From Geopsychrobacter electrodiphilus DSM 16401 (GTDB taxonomy: Bacteria > Desulfobacterota > Desulfuromonadia > Desulfuromonadales > Geopsychrobacteraceae), in the NCBI RefSeq assembly GCF_000384395.1, contig NZ_ARWE01000001.1, positions 2,640,501-2,704,500 on the forward strand: a stretch of DNA of 64,000 nucleotides, written 5' to 3'. Positions 28,441-37,848 of the stretch are shown here, one piece after another; the stretch's first letter is position 1, and the number at the start of each line of letters is the position of its first letter. Below the pieces are notes generated by a model. The model had not been told where the DNA came from, made no database searches, and saw nothing but the letters and a program-made list of their open reading frames with translations. Both the position numbers and the translations under genes were made by a program.

Positions 28441-29817
28441 TCACAAGGCAATTGTCGGTAAATCTGCGGCTTCAAGCAGCCTCAGAACAAGCATTTTCCG
28501 GCTGTTACTTTCGAGAGGGGCCAGAGCCGAACGACGCAGACCAATCAACCAAAGGATCTCTCCCCGATCAAGCAACAAGGGAAAGGATTGGCGCTGCTCT
28601 TTTTCGAGCTTCAGATCAATCATAAAATTTTTTAGCTTTCGCTGCCCCCGCATTCCTGACGGTCGAAAACGATCCCCAGCTTCCGGGGATCGAACCTGCA
28701 GCGGAAATTCAAGTGCTGACGGATCAAAGACAACCTGAACAGCTGTCTCGCTAACCGCCTGACCGCTCAGTTCCGCATAAAGAACCCTTCCATCAGGGAG
28801 AGAAAGTGGCTTGCCTAGTGATAAAAGGAGATCAAAGGACAGGCGCTCTGGTTTGGATTTGCGTAGCCATAATTGCTCATAACGGCGACCGGCCCAACTG
28901 CCGGGTAGATCGAGCTCAGCCTGAGAACGTTCGGTATGAAGTAATCGGGACAAAGCATCCAGGTGCACAGTTGCGATTCCAGACAAATCTCCCCTCACCT
29001 GGCGTAACCCCTCCCGCAGCAGGCGCACCTGAAGAGCAGGATGTGCGTCAAGAAGTGCCTGCCGATTCAGGCGCAGGCCATCCTCATTGTTAACTAGTAC
29101 CTTTGCCCAGCACTGGGCCACCTGCTGCTGCCAGAAATCTTCCTCCAGCTGAAACTGACGACTCAAAGAAGCCAACCGCTGCTTTATTTCAGGGTTGTAG
29201 TCAGACAATTGCGGCAACAACTGATGACGGATTCGGTTACGCAGATAAACAGTGTCCGCGTTACTCTCATCTTCCACCCACCGGAGCTTTCTCTGTTCCG
29301 CATAGGCCATTATTTCCTGCCGCGAAAACCGGAGCAGGGGGCGCCACCACAGACCTTGTATTTCAGACATCCCGGCCAGGCCACTCTTGCCGCTTCCTCT
29401 CAACAGGCGTTGGAGAAAGGTTTCAGCCTGATCATCACGATGGTGGGCCAAAACAATATGCATACAACCGGCGGCCTCTGCCTGACCTAAGAATAATTTT
29501 CTGCGTGCTTCACGACCTGCCGTCTCCAGGCTTAAACCTTTCTCGATCGCAAGCGCCGGGACATCAACCCGTTCCACCTGACAAGGAATCCCAAGTTCCC
29601 GGCACTGATTAAGGACAAAATCAGCATCTTCATCGCTTTTTGCGCGAATCTGGTGGTCAACATGGACAATCTGCAAATAGTGACCGCCATCTCCCATAAA
29701 ACGGCACAGCAGATCAAGCAACACCATCGAATCAACGCCACCAGAGACACCGAGAAGCAGAGAGGTCTCTGCCCCGACTCCTGCCTGCCGGGCAATCTTA
29801 CTGAAAATTCTCTCCAC
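28441..29817 (-). CDS. tilS: tRNA(Ile)-lysidine synthase
   Basis: A 458-residue PP-loop ATPase that changes C34 of CAU-anticodon tRNA-Ile to lysidine, so that it reads AUA. The P-loop is LLGVSGGVDSMVLL (SGGVDS at 25-30), with HHRDDQAETFLQRLLRGSG following. C-terminal TilS substrate domains contain PSGMRGQRKLKNFMID. I use GTG 29817 because GAGGGATCT precedes it directly. An upstream frame to 29952 would run through the terminator and into the tRNA. It heads the housekeeping operon. Confidence 0.95.
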   Translation of the reverse strand: MERIFSKIARQAGVGAETSLLLGVSGGVDSMVLLDLLCRFMGDGGHYLQIVHVDHQIRAKSDEDADFVLNQCRELGIPCQVERVDVPALAIEKGLSLETAGREARRKLFLGQAEAAGCMHIVLAHHRDDQAETFLQRLLRGSGKSGLAGMSEIQGLWWRPLLRFSRQEIMAYAEQRKLRWVEDESNADTVYLRNRIRHQLLPQLSDYNPEIKQRLASLSRQFQLEEDFWQQQVAQCWAKVLVNNEDGLRLNRQALLDAHPALQVRLLREGLRQVRGDLSGIATVHLDALSRLLHTERSQAELDLPGSWAGRRYEQLWLRKSKPERLSFDLLLSLGKPLSLPDGRVLYAELSGQAVSETAVQVVFDPSALEFPLQVRSPEAGDRFRPSGMRGQRKLKNFMIDLKLEKEQRQSFPLLLDRGEILWLIGLRRSALAPLESNSRKMLVLRLLEAADLPTIAL

Positions 29818-29862
29818 AGATCCCTCATACCTGTCGCTACAGTCTAACGCGCAGTATAAACC

Positions 29863-29896
29863 AAAAAAGCCCTCCCCGTAACCGGGAAGGGCTTTT
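29863..29896 (-). terminator. Terminator after the two Met tRNAs
   Basis: On the minus strand AAGCCCTTCCCGG pairs with the GGGGAGGGCTT arm across a short loop, then T follows. It separates the tRNA-Met transcript from tilS. Confidence 0.85.
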
Positions 29897-29901
29897 CGAA
29901 T

Positions 29902-29978
29902 TGGTGGCGGTGCAGAGATTCGAACTCCGGACACTGCGGATATGAGCCGCATGCTCTAACCAACTGAGCTACACCGCC
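29902..29978 (-). tRNA. tRNA-Met (CAT), elongator
   Basis: A 77-nt cloverleaf with encoded CCA. Acceptor GGCGGTG pairs with CACCGCC, the D-arm is GCTCAGTTGGTTAGAGC, the anticodon stem TGCGG/CCGCA carries loop CTCATAT, and the T-arm is CGGAGTTCGAATCTCTG. The CAT anticodon also fits tRNA-Ile2 that TilS modifies, and tilS is adjacent, so the amino-acid identity needs checking. Elongator Met is preferred because fMet lies next to it. Confidence 0.9.
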
Positions 29979-30016
29979 ATGCAACTATTTAATGCCCGGA
30001 TAAAGGGCTTATAACT

Positions 30017-30093
<77 letters not shown>

Positions 30094-30161
30094 TCACGAG
30101 TGCAGGAAAGTATTACTCCGCAGATCAAATGTCAAGCAAAAAACTGTTGTTCAAACCCCGA

Positions 30162-30935
30162 TCAGCGGTGCTTGACAAAGCCCTTAAGTTTATCCTTGCT
30201 CGTCGCAAAGGACTGCGCCTGAACAGCTGTATTTTTATCGAGGTAGGGGCCAAAAAGAACCCGATACCAGAGACCCTTTTTCCCCAGATCTGCTTCGGCA
30301 ATATACGCCGGATACCCTTTGGCGCTCAACTTGTCACGCAGGATTCCGGCGTCGGCAGCGGACTGTGAAGAAAAGACCTGAACCACCCACTCTCCCCCTT
30401 TGACGACCGAAGGCATGGCCTGGGGTTTAGAAGAGGCAGAGGATTCCAATTCAGCAGGAGGGGTTGATTTCTTGGCGGTGGGAGAAGAGTCAACCTTTGC
30501 GGATGCCGTTGCCACATTGGACGCGGCAGGTTCAGACACTGCCGGGCTAACCTCTTGAAATGAGCCCGAGATTAATTTCTCCGTTTTTAATTTTTCGGCA
30601 CTCGACAAGCGATTATCCGGCGGCAGGTTAATCCCACTCCCGAGCGGGGCAGGCTCTGCCTTGGACAGATTATCGTAAAAACTAAGTTTTTCCTCGGGAG
30701 CCTTTGCCTGGAGCGGTTCCTTTTCGGCCGTCGGAGTCTGCGAAATCGGCACACTGATACGAGTCGATTCATTTGCAGAGGGAAGATCTTTCACGGCCAC
30801 GCGATTCCGCCCGACAATTACACCCAAAGCAAAACTGACGACCGCGATCACCAGAACCAGCGTGACCAGCAACACAACCTGTTTTTTTTCAACCCGGCGC
30901 TGCACCCGTGTTTTCATCGTTGATTTCATGTCCAT
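30162..30935 (-). CDS. SPOR-domain membrane protein
   Basis: A 257-residue protein. A basic N-terminus and one membrane helix (about 22-42, VVLLVTLVLVIAVVSFALGV) are followed by a long Ser/Ala/Pro-rich linker and a C-terminal SPOR domain (about 180-255: WVVQVFSSQSAADAGILRD, then GLWYRVLFGPY). SPOR domains bind peptidoglycan stripped of stem peptides at division sites. It follows the FtsB homologue by 60 bases, which supports a cell-division role, as does the single-span topology. Confidence 0.9.
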   Translation of the reverse strand: MDMKSTMKTRVQRRVEKKQVVLLVTLVLVIAVVSFALGVIVGRNRVAVKDLPSANESTRISVPISQTPTAEKEPLQAKAPEEKLSFYDNLSKAEPAPLGSGINLPPDNRLSSAEKLKTEKLISGSFQEVSPAVSEPAASNVATASAKVDSSPTAKKSTPPAELESSASSKPQAMPSVVKGGEWVVQVFSSQSAADAGILRDKLSAKGYPAYIAEADLGKKGLWYRVLFGPYLDKNTAVQAQSFATSKDKLKGFVKHR

Positions 30936-30995
30936 CGTTGTCCCCGCATATTCAAGTGTTCGCTGCGAAGCAGTATTTCACCTGCAACAAATAAC

Positions 30996-31307
30996 TTATT
31001 TTTCGTCACCCGAAAACTGATAAATCAACTCACCTTCCCGCACCATACCCAAGTCTTTGCGCGCAAGCTGCTCCCAATAATCACGGTCCTTCTGCAACAG
31101 CTGGATCTCCTTACGCAACTCCTCCTGCTGTTTCTGCAGATCAGCCAACCGTAACTCAAGATCCTGCTTATGCCGATAAGTTTGAAAGGCCCTCAACGCT
31201 CCGCGTTCACCCAATAAGGCAAACCCGAACATCACCAGCACAATCAGAATCAACCAGAGAGGAATAATTCTGTTTACCGGCCGACCCGGTTCTTTTGCTT
31301 CAGCCAA
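30996..31307 (-). CDS. ftsB: FtsB/DivIC septum formation initiator
   Basis: A 103-residue bitopic protein. A membrane helix (about 15-34, IPLWLILIVLVMFGFALLG) is followed by a coiled coil (about 45-80) and the family end DYWEQLARKDLGMVREGELIYQF. It should bridge FtsL and FtsQ in the divisome. It lies between lptD and a SPOR protein. No ftsL is beside it. Confidence 0.9.
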   Translation of the reverse strand: MAEAKEPGRPVNRIIPLWLILIVLVMFGFALLGERGALRAFQTYRHKQDLELRLADLQKQQEELRKEIQLLQKDRDYWEQLARKDLGMVREGELIYQFSGDEK

Positions 31308-31386
31308 ACACGCCTCCCCACTTGAAGGTTAAAAGCTTCGCACGCAGCAACAATAGGGTCAACATCTTTCCCGGTATTCACCTGAT

Positions 31387-33429
31387 CTAGTTGGACAGGA
31401 AACTCCGACCAAACTGTCCGATCTGCCCGATTCCACTGAGTGTCAATTCAAACATGATTGAACGTTCAACGTTCCGGTCACGCAAGGTCGCCTTGATGCC
31501 CCAGCACTGCTGACGCAGATCCAGAGTGACCACCTGCTCCAGTTGGGATGACTGCAAAAGATCGTAGCGTTGTTCGTACCCCAGATACAACGGCTTCAGC
31601 AGCGCCAGGTTAACCCCAATATTGACATTGTCAACCTGCTCCAGACCAGTGGAGGGTCGCCGTTTATGATAGGTAACATTCAGGCTGTTACCATGCTCAT
31701 CAGTCAGGTTGCCATCAAAGGAAAGGTCCGGCCAACGATTCTGCTCAATATCGTAATAAGCATCCGCTGACAATGAGCCGTTCTGCAAAGGACGCAGGGT
31801 CAATTGAGTGCGCAACTCGGAGAAAGGGTTGCCCTCGACTCCCCCTTGCTGAAGTGCGTAGTCCTGTGACAATTTGAGCCACAGCACCTCGCGCTGGATA
31901 TCGCCGCCCTCATCATTGCTCCACTTTCCGATGATCCGATTAACCAGTGCATAACCTACAGAATGCTGTTGATTTACCTGATCGTAACGATCGAAATCAG
32001 GAAGTGCAACGCCAGTATTGGCTTCGTTATAAATATAATTGAATTCAGGCTCGATGCTGTGCAGCCAGCTGCGACTTCCGTTGCCGTAAACTCGTGACAG
32101 CCGGCTCGACACGCGCGCCTGCATATCCGCATAACCTGAGGAAGAGGTCAGGCCGTTATCCAGTTGAACATAATGATTCTGGCGATAGCCATATTCAAAA
32201 TTAAATTCGAGTCCCTTGGTCAGATAGGTATGAACCCCAATTCCCGGACGCACTGTCAAGCGGGTTCCGGTGACCCCGTCATCTCGAGCAAAACGGGTAT
32301 AGGCCGACTGTAGCCCGAAGTAGAGAGGCGTTTTCCAGAGCCGTAAAGGGGCCACAGAAAAATCGACTTGCGGAGCCGCCTGCCAGGGATCGCTGTCTGC
32401 AGCCTCGAGATCCTTGATTGACTTGAACTGCCCGGTAAGGCTCGCCTTATCCCAGACCTGATTCACAAAGAGACTGCTTATAACCTGCTGCTGATTATAC
32501 ACCCCTGCGACTTCACCGTAATCACTGAAATAGCTGCGATCGTTGACAAACTCTGCATCGACCACCATTCGCAGGTCATCGTTGATCTGCCCGAAATGCG
32601 TCCAGTCGAGGAGCAGGGGATTGCTGCCGTCTCGTGCCAGGACAGTATAAGCGTTAAATTTCCCCTGCTGGTTATGTGAAAAGATATAGCGATATTCAAG
32701 CCCGATCCCGGTACCGATTTTCGACATATGGTCCAGATAAAAGGTCGCATCCATATTGCGGCCCAACACCTGATACCAGGCGGTTGATAATTTGCTGCCT
32801 TTCCGGCCAGAAAAACCGAGACTGGGCATTAAAAAGCCTGATTCACGTTCGTTTTTAATCGGGATCTTCAAGTATGGGGAATAAAAAAACGGCACATCCT
32901 TGATATAAAGCAGCGCATGCTTGGCGATAAGATAACGACCAATGGTGACATCCGCCTGTCGGGACCCGACCGACCATGCCGGACGTTCTCCATCACACAG
33001 CGTGATTCGGCCATCATAGAGACGAAATCTTTGCGTCCCGAGTCGCTCGAGACGCCGACCAGAGATACGGAGAGATTTCGCCGGCCACAGAGCCTCTCCT
33101 TCTTCGATAAAGCCGGTTCCCTGTCGCAGATCGTAGGAAATTCGTTGCCCATTCAACTCTTCCTCGGGGCCGGTTAAATGAACCTGACCGCTGGCATCAA
33201 TTTCACCGGTTTGTTGATTCCACCAGAGCTGATCACTCCTCACCTGGAGCGGCCCCTGTGTCAGATGCACATTCCCAAGCGCATGATAGCGGCCCGTTGC
33301 CTGATCAAAATCGAGTTGATCAGCTTCCAGATCCACCGGAGCCCCCGCTGCGGATTTGGGCAACTCAGCGGCCAGGAGTCTGGAAGACAGCAGCAGGAGA
33401 GTCACTATGAAAAACAAGCCCAGTTTCAA
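31387..33429 (-). CDS. lptD: LPS-assembly outer membrane protein LptD
   Basis: About 680 residues. A signal peptide (LGLFFIVTLLLLSSRLLAAE) is followed by an OstA-like periplasmic domain (about 30-130; VDLEADQLDFDQATGRYHA) and a large C-terminal beta-barrel rich in alternating aromatic strands. It moves LPS into the outer leaflet with LptE. I favour TTG 33429: GGAG lies seven bases upstream, it overlaps the folC stop as TTGA, and it gives a canonical signal peptide. ATG 33456 would add nine residues and a 31-base overlap. Only two likely structural cysteines are seen (about 145 and 642), against four in E. coli. Confidence 0.93.
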   Translation of the reverse strand: MKLGLFFIVTLLLLSSRLLAAELPKSAAGAPVDLEADQLDFDQATGRYHALGNVHLTQGPLQVRSDQLWWNQQTGEIDASGQVHLTGPEEELNGQRISYDLRQGTGFIEEGEALWPAKSLRISGRRLERLGTQRFRLYDGRITLCDGERPAWSVGSRQADVTIGRYLIAKHALLYIKDVPFFYSPYLKIPIKNERESGFLMPSLGFSGRKGSKLSTAWYQVLGRNMDATFYLDHMSKIGTGIGLEYRYIFSHNQQGKFNAYTVLARDGSNPLLLDWTHFGQINDDLRMVVDAEFVNDRSYFSDYGEVAGVYNQQQVISSLFVNQVWDKASLTGQFKSIKDLEAADSDPWQAAPQVDFSVAPLRLWKTPLYFGLQSAYTRFARDDGVTGTRLTVRPGIGVHTYLTKGLEFNFEYGYRQNHYVQLDNGLTSSSGYADMQARVSSRLSRVYGNGSRSWLHSIEPEFNYIYNEANTGVALPDFDRYDQVNQQHSVGYALVNRIIGKWSNDEGGDIQREVLWLKLSQDYALQQGGVEGNPFSELRTQLTLRPLQNGSLSADAYYDIEQNRWPDLSFDGNLTDEHGNSLNVTYHKRRPSTGLEQVDNVNIGVNLALLKPLYLGYEQRYDLLQSSQLEQVVTLDLRQQCWGIKATLRDRNVERSIMFELTLSGIGQIGQFGRSFLSN

Positions 33430-34685
33430 ATGCCGACTCCAGAAAGATGTAGACACTGTTCACGCAGCTGAGCCACCAGAAAAAGGGAGCCAGCAACCAG
33501 AATTTTTTGCCCCGACTTTCTAACTCTGATGGCCTTCATCAATGCATCCTCCAGGTTGCAAAAAACTTCGCCGGAAACTCCATTCTGTCTGGCGATTTCC
33601 AGAATATTCGGTGCAGAGGCGGAAGGTTCAGCCTTCAGCGGGGCCGAAAAAACCTGTTCAACGTGGGGAAAGAGAGGTGTCAAAATCCCCGTGACGTCCT
33701 TATCCCCTTTGACTGCAACGACCCAGAGCAGACCCTGCAAATTTTCCTGGGCGAGAAATTCAGCCAGGCCCAGAGCTGCATGAGGGTTATGTGCTCCATC
33801 GAGCAGGATGTCCCCGACCCATTCAAGTCGACCCGGCCAACGCAGCTCAGCAACGGCACCCCTGATAAGTTTTAGATCAAGAAGCTCAGCGGGCAAAAGT
33901 TGCTCGACAGCGGCCAGGGCAAGGGAAATATTTTCGCGCTGATAGACACCAGGCAGACCAGACTCAAGCTCGGGAATTTCCAGTGATCTACCGTGAAAAC
34001 CAAAAGGGAGCGGAGGCAAATCCCAAGAAAAATCACGCCCCGCCAATAATAAGGGGGCCTGTTTGTGCTGAGCAACCTGACGCAAGACTTCGGCCACCTC
34101 AGGCTGTTGCCGAGCACAGATCAGCTGGACGGCGTCCTTTATAATGCCTGCCTTCTCCCGGGCAATCAGGGTCAGCGTCTCGCCGAGGTGAGCCGCGTGG
34201 TCGAGCGCTACAGGCGTAATGATACACAAGGCAGGACAAACCACATTGGTCGAATCAAGCCGCCCACCCAATCCGGTCTCCAGTATCACCCAGTCGACCT
34301 TCTGCTCGGCAAAAACGCGCAAGGCCATGACCGTCGTAAACTCAAAAAAAGTCGGGATGATCTCTGCACCACAAGCTCGAATCTCTTGAGTTTGTCGCAC
34401 AACCTCCGCTTCGCTGATCGAGCGGTTGTTAATGCGGATCCGCTCGGTAAAGCTGTGGAGATGAGGTGAGGTGTAAAGGCCGGTTGAAAAGCCCAGGCTA
34501 CGCAAAACCTGCTCCAGCGCAGCCGCCGTCGAGCCCTTGCCATTGGTTCCGGCAATATGGACAATCCGCAGCTTACGTTGCGGATTGTCCAGCGACTCTA
34601 GCAGTCGACGGGTATTTTCAAGCCCGAGCTTTATGCCGAAATGTTGTAAGGCATAGAGGTAATCGAGGCTGGACGAATAGTCCAT
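33426..34685 (-). CDS. folC: Bifunctional folylpolyglutamate / dihydrofolate synthase
   Basis: A 419-residue Mur-ligase-like enzyme that adds glutamate to dihydropteroate and folates. The P-loop is HIAGTNGKGSTAAAL (46-53 core), with TSPHLHSFTERIRIN and ETGLGGRLDSTN as folate and ATP loops. The C-terminal domain keeps DGAHNPHAA. It is 6 bases after accD, as in many proteobacteria, and overlaps lptD. Confidence 0.97.
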   Translation of the reverse strand: MDYSSSLDYLYALQHFGIKLGLENTRRLLESLDNPQRKLRIVHIAGTNGKGSTAAALEQVLRSLGFSTGLYTSPHLHSFTERIRINNRSISEAEVVRQTQEIRACGAEIIPTFFEFTTVMALRVFAEQKVDWVILETGLGGRLDSTNVVCPALCIITPVALDHAAHLGETLTLIAREKAGIIKDAVQLICARQQPEVAEVLRQVAQHKQAPLLLAGRDFSWDLPPLPFGFHGRSLEIPELESGLPGVYQRENISLALAAVEQLLPAELLDLKLIRGAVAELRWPGRLEWVGDILLDGAHNPHAALGLAEFLAQENLQGLLWVVAVKGDKDVTGILTPLFPHVEQVFSAPLKAEPSASAPNILEIARQNGVSGEVFCNLEDALMKAIRVRKSGQKILVAGSLFLVAQLREQCLHLSGVGI

Positions 34686-34691
34686 GTCGCC

Positions 34692-35540
34692 TCAACTATT
34701 AGTGAAGATCCGCAATATCTGCGAAAGACGTTCTTTCATTTCGCTCCGCGGCACAATCATATCGACCATGCCATGCTCAAGCAGATACTCAGAACGCTGA
34801 AAACCATCCGGCAGAGTCTGGCGAATCGTCTGCTCTATAACCCGCGGTCCGGCAAAGCCGATCAAGGCACGCGGCTCGGCCATATTGATATCACCGAGCA
34901 TGGCAAAACTGGCAGTCACACCACCGGTCGTCGGATCGGTCAATACCGAAATAAACGGAATTCCTGCCGCTTTCAACTTGCCCAGCGCCGCACTGGTCTT
35001 GGCCATCTGCATCAACGACAGGATACTCTCCTGCATCCGCGCCCCACCCGATGAACTGAAGATCAGGACCGGAGCCTTGACCTTAAGCCCTTTCTCGATG
35101 GCGCGTGTCAGTTTTTCACCAACGACCGACCCCATACTTCCCCCCATAAAGGAGAAGTCAAAGACGCCGACGATCGTCGGTAGCCCATCGATGGTGCCGC
35201 TGCCACAAATAACGGCATCACCATCACCTGATTTTTTGACCGCATCGCGAATTCTGTCTTTGTATTTTTTGGTGTCTTTGAACTCCAGAAAGTCAACCGA
35301 ACGGACCTTTGCATCCATCTCGACAAACGAACCCTCATCCAGAATCAGATCGATCCGCTCCCGGGCGCTGATACGAAAATGATAATCACACTTGGGGCAC
35401 ACATTGAGGTTACGCAGGATCTCCTTGGCGTAGATAATCTCCTGGCAGTTCTTGCATTTGGTCCAAACCCCTTCAGGCATCTGGATTTTCTTTCTTTCAA
35501 CGGCCGTGACCGGCGCTTTCTTACTCTTAAACCAAGCCAT
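34692..35540 (-). CDS. accD: Acetyl-CoA carboxylase carboxyltransferase subunit beta
   Basis: A 282-residue subunit. The N-terminal zinc ribbon has Cys29, Cys32, Cys48 and Cys51. The crotonase-like core has [11 protein letters not shown] and [18 protein letters not shown], which bind the carboxyl group. With AccA, BCCP and biotin carboxylase it makes malonyl-CoA. It precedes folC by 6 bases, and its GAGAGG site lies just ahead of the ATG. Confidence 0.98.
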   Translation of the reverse strand: MAWFKSKKAPVTAVERKKIQMPEGVWTKCKNCQEIIYAKEILRNLNVCPKCDYHFRISARERIDLILDEGSFVEMDAKVRSVDFLEFKDTKKYKDRIRDAVKKSGDGDAVICGSGTIDGLPTIVGVFDFSFMGGSMGSVVGEKLTRAIEKGLKVKAPVLIFSSSGGARMQESILSLMQMAKTSAALGKLKAAGIPFISVLTDPTTGGVTASFAMLGDINMAEPRALIGFAGPRVIEQTIRQTLPDGFQRSEYLLEHGMVDMIVPRSEMKERLSQILRIFTNS

Positions 35541-35603
35541 GAATCAACCTCTCTTCCGCCATTTTATTTCCCGGTCCTGCCGGAAAAGGATAGCGGATAT
35601 CTG

Positions 35604-36368
35604 TCAGATCTCGTAGATTTCGCCTCCGCGGAGCACCGTTAACTGCGGATGGGCCGACTGTGAAAGTTCACGTTGCAACTCATCGAGATACTGCTGCTTC
35701 ATATGAAAGATGTACACCGGAACATCGTCCCGGTCCAGTTTTACCAGCTGTTTTTCCAACATCGCTGGTGTCATGTGTCCACTGCGTATCGCTAAATCGT
35801 CAAGGCGATTAGGAAAAGAGGTTTCAATAAATGCACCACGCAGCTTAGTGCATTCACGCCCTAACTGCCAGATCTCTTCTGTATCACTGGTGTCGCCCGA
35901 ATAAAGAATCGCGGCATGCTCAGTTTCGAACAGATAGCCGACGGTATGCACCGGGTGGTTGGTCTGTCTCCAGCTCACCTGCAAGCCGGCAATTTCTACA
36001 GGTCCCTCCGGCGGCAGCGGACAGTACCGCAAGACCGGACGGTCAGAACTGGGAAGACGGGTAAAGTCTGGCCAGACCTTGTTGTTCAGTAGATGCTCAC
36101 TTACCATGGCGAGAACAGGTTCAGGCGCCCAAACCCGAATCGACTTTGTTCGCAAACCCATCATATTGTCGGCCAGAAAGGCCAGATCAACCATGTGATC
36201 AAGATGGGCGTGAGTCAGCAACACATCATCGATCTGGGCTTGCTCTTCAAGGCTCAAGGCAAAGCTGACGGTTCCGGCATCCAGCAGCAATCGCTGGTTG
36301 ATCAACAGACAGCTGGCATGAAAACCGGGAGCACGGGATCCACTGCTGCCGAGAACCTTCAGTTGCAT
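35604..36368 (-). CDS. Metallo-beta-lactamase-fold hydrolase (class II cyclic-nucleotide phosphodiesterase-like)
   Basis: A 254-residue protein. The metal-binding THAHLDHMVDL (His53, His55, Asp57, His58) with ILYSGDTSDTEE and a late IFHMKQQY fit the MBL fold. The start KVLGSSGSRAPGFHASCLLIN resembles class II 3',5'-cyclic-nucleotide phosphodiesterases. tRNase Z-like function is less likely, as no flexible arm is seen. The site GGAGGGTT lies directly before the ATG, 21 bases after trpA, so it may be co-transcribed with the trp genes. Confidence 0.75.
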   Translation of the reverse strand: MQLKVLGSSGSRAPGFHASCLLINQRLLLDAGTVSFALSLEEQAQIDDVLLTHAHLDHMVDLAFLADNMMGLRTKSIRVWAPEPVLAMVSEHLLNNKVWPDFTRLPSSDRPVLRYCPLPPEGPVEIAGLQVSWRQTNHPVHTVGYLFETEHAAILYSGDTSDTEEIWQLGRECTKLRGAFIETSFPNRLDDLAIRSGHMTPAMLEKQLVKLDRDDVPVYIFHMKQQYLDELQRELSQSAHPQLTVLRGGEIYEI

Positions 36369-36389
36369 TCCAACCCTCCAATAAATCGA

Positions 36390-37193
36390 TCAGCGACAGT
36401 TTTCAAGCCCCTGCCGTAGGTCAGTAATAAAACGATGCACCTGCTGTTGCAGATCAGGTTGATGTGCGTGATCGGCTATTACTTTAACCAGAGCACTCCC
36501 TACCACCACGGCATCTGCATAACTGCCGACTATCGCAGCATCTTCAGCGGTAGTAATGCCAAAACCGACACCCACTGGAATCGGGCTCAATTTCCGGACC
36601 TCAGTGACGGCCTGACGAATCTCTTCGGGATCGAGCTTTTTAGAGCCAGTCACCCCGGTCATGGAAACATAATAGAGGTACCCGCTACCCAGTTCGGCAA
36701 GACGCTTCATTCGCTCGGGCGGAGTGGTCGGCGCCAGCAGGGTAATTATATCGATACCGTGCAGCTTGAGTGCCGGGAGAACCTCATCGGCCTCTTCCGG
36801 CGGCAGATCAACCAGCAACAGGCCGTCGACCCCGGCAGCAGCAGCATCGACCGCAAAACGTTCAACACCGTAGCGATAGACCGGATTGAAATACCCCATG
36901 AGTACGATCGGCACCTGTGACTCCCGACGCACTTCCGCAACCAGGCTCAAAACACCTGCAAGACTGGTTCCGGCGGCAAGAGCGCGTTCCGATGCCGCTT
37001 GAATCGTGGGACCGTCGGCCATGGGATCAGAAAACGGAAAGCCGAGCTCAATCACATCCGCACCGGCAGCAACAAGGGTGCGCACCAGCACCAGACTGGT
37101 TGCAAGATCAGGATCACCAGCGGTAATAAACGGGATCAACCCGGGACGGTCGGCCTGTTTAAGTTGAGCAAAAACCTGTGTAATGCGATTCAT
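36390..37193 (-). CDS. trpA: Tryptophan synthase alpha subunit
   Basis: A 267-residue TIM barrel that cleaves indole-glycerol phosphate. Catalytic Glu and Asp lie in VIELGFPFSDPMADGP and GLLLVDLPPEE. YYVSMTGVTG and GVGFGITTAEDA bind the phosphate. I use ATG 37193 with AGGAAA upstream; an ATG 18 bases earlier is possible. It is parted from trpB by two other genes although both are on one strand. Confidence 0.97.
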   Translation of the reverse strand: MNRITQVFAQLKQADRPGLIPFITAGDPDLATSLVLVRTLVAAGADVIELGFPFSDPMADGPTIQAASERALAAGTSLAGVLSLVAEVRRESQVPIVLMGYFNPVYRYGVERFAVDAAAAGVDGLLLVDLPPEEADEVLPALKLHGIDIITLLAPTTPPERMKRLAELGSGYLYYVSMTGVTGSKKLDPEEIRQAVTEVRKLSPIPVGVGFGITTAEDAAIVGSYADAVVVGSALVKVIADHAHQPDLQQQVHRFITDLRQGLENCR

Positions 37194-37277
37194 TGAGTTT
37201 CCTGACATCAACCGCCACCCTCCAAACCGAGGGCTGACAAGGGCACCCGGCAGTCTAATCGAAGCGGACGCCGGGTT

Positions 37278-37802
37278 TCAATCCTTTTCTCCACCCGAGA
37301 TCGGCCTTGACTGCAGATAAAGATCAAGGTTTTCAAGCAATTTCGACTGGTATTTAAGAAAGGCCTCTTCTCCAGTTATATGAGCGAGCATAGCCTGTGG
37401 GCCACGAATAAAATTTTCGATTCTAAGTCGGCATCCCCCCTCAATTGGCTCAAGATCAAAACGGGTACCCGCCCGACTCATCAAGACGCCGCTTCGCTCC
37501 CAGATCAGGATTCTGGGTCTGTCGACCCGCGTCAAGATCACCGGGGTTTCTGCCGACATGCCCTTGAGATCAAGATGCATTGCATTCCCCGTTGAAAAGC
37601 TCCCTGCAAGCTCGGCTTTCTCTGCGCCAGGCCACCAGCGAGGCCATTGCCTCACCTCAGCCAGAACCTGCCAGAGACCAGCTTGCGATACCTGATAGTC
37701 CCTGTGGCTCTCAACCGAGAAAGAGCTTTGTTGCGTGGTCAGAAGGAGCAAAACAAGGGCGATGACGAGCAGGCCCGCAAGCACGATAATTTTTTTCAGC
37801 AT
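37278..37802 (-). CDS. Membrane-anchored SRPBCC-fold protein
   Basis: A 174-residue protein. A membrane helix (about 4-23, IIVLAGLLVIALVLLLLTT) is followed by a START/SRPBCC-like domain (about 30-155) with WQVLAEVRQWPRWWPGAEK and GTRFDLEPIEGGCRLRIENFI. The fold binds hydrophobic ligands. Its substrate is unknown. It lies between trpA and a helicase gene on the trp strand. Confidence 0.8.
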   Translation of the reverse strand: MLKKIIVLAGLLVIALVLLLLTTQQSSFSVESHRDYQVSQAGLWQVLAEVRQWPRWWPGAEKAELAGSFSTGNAMHLDLKGMSAETPVILTRVDRPRILIWERSGVLMSRAGTRFDLEPIEGGCRLRIENFIRGPQAMLAHITGEEAFLKYQSKLLENLDLYLQSRPISGGEKD

Positions 37803-37848
37803 CGGTCATCAACCCCTGCCCCGGATGCGGCCAGCCACATGGGTGAGT

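Noticed and set aside
29818-29952. N-terminal extension of tilS
   Set aside because: It runs through a terminator and into the tRNA-Met gene; GTG 29817 has a good ribosome site.
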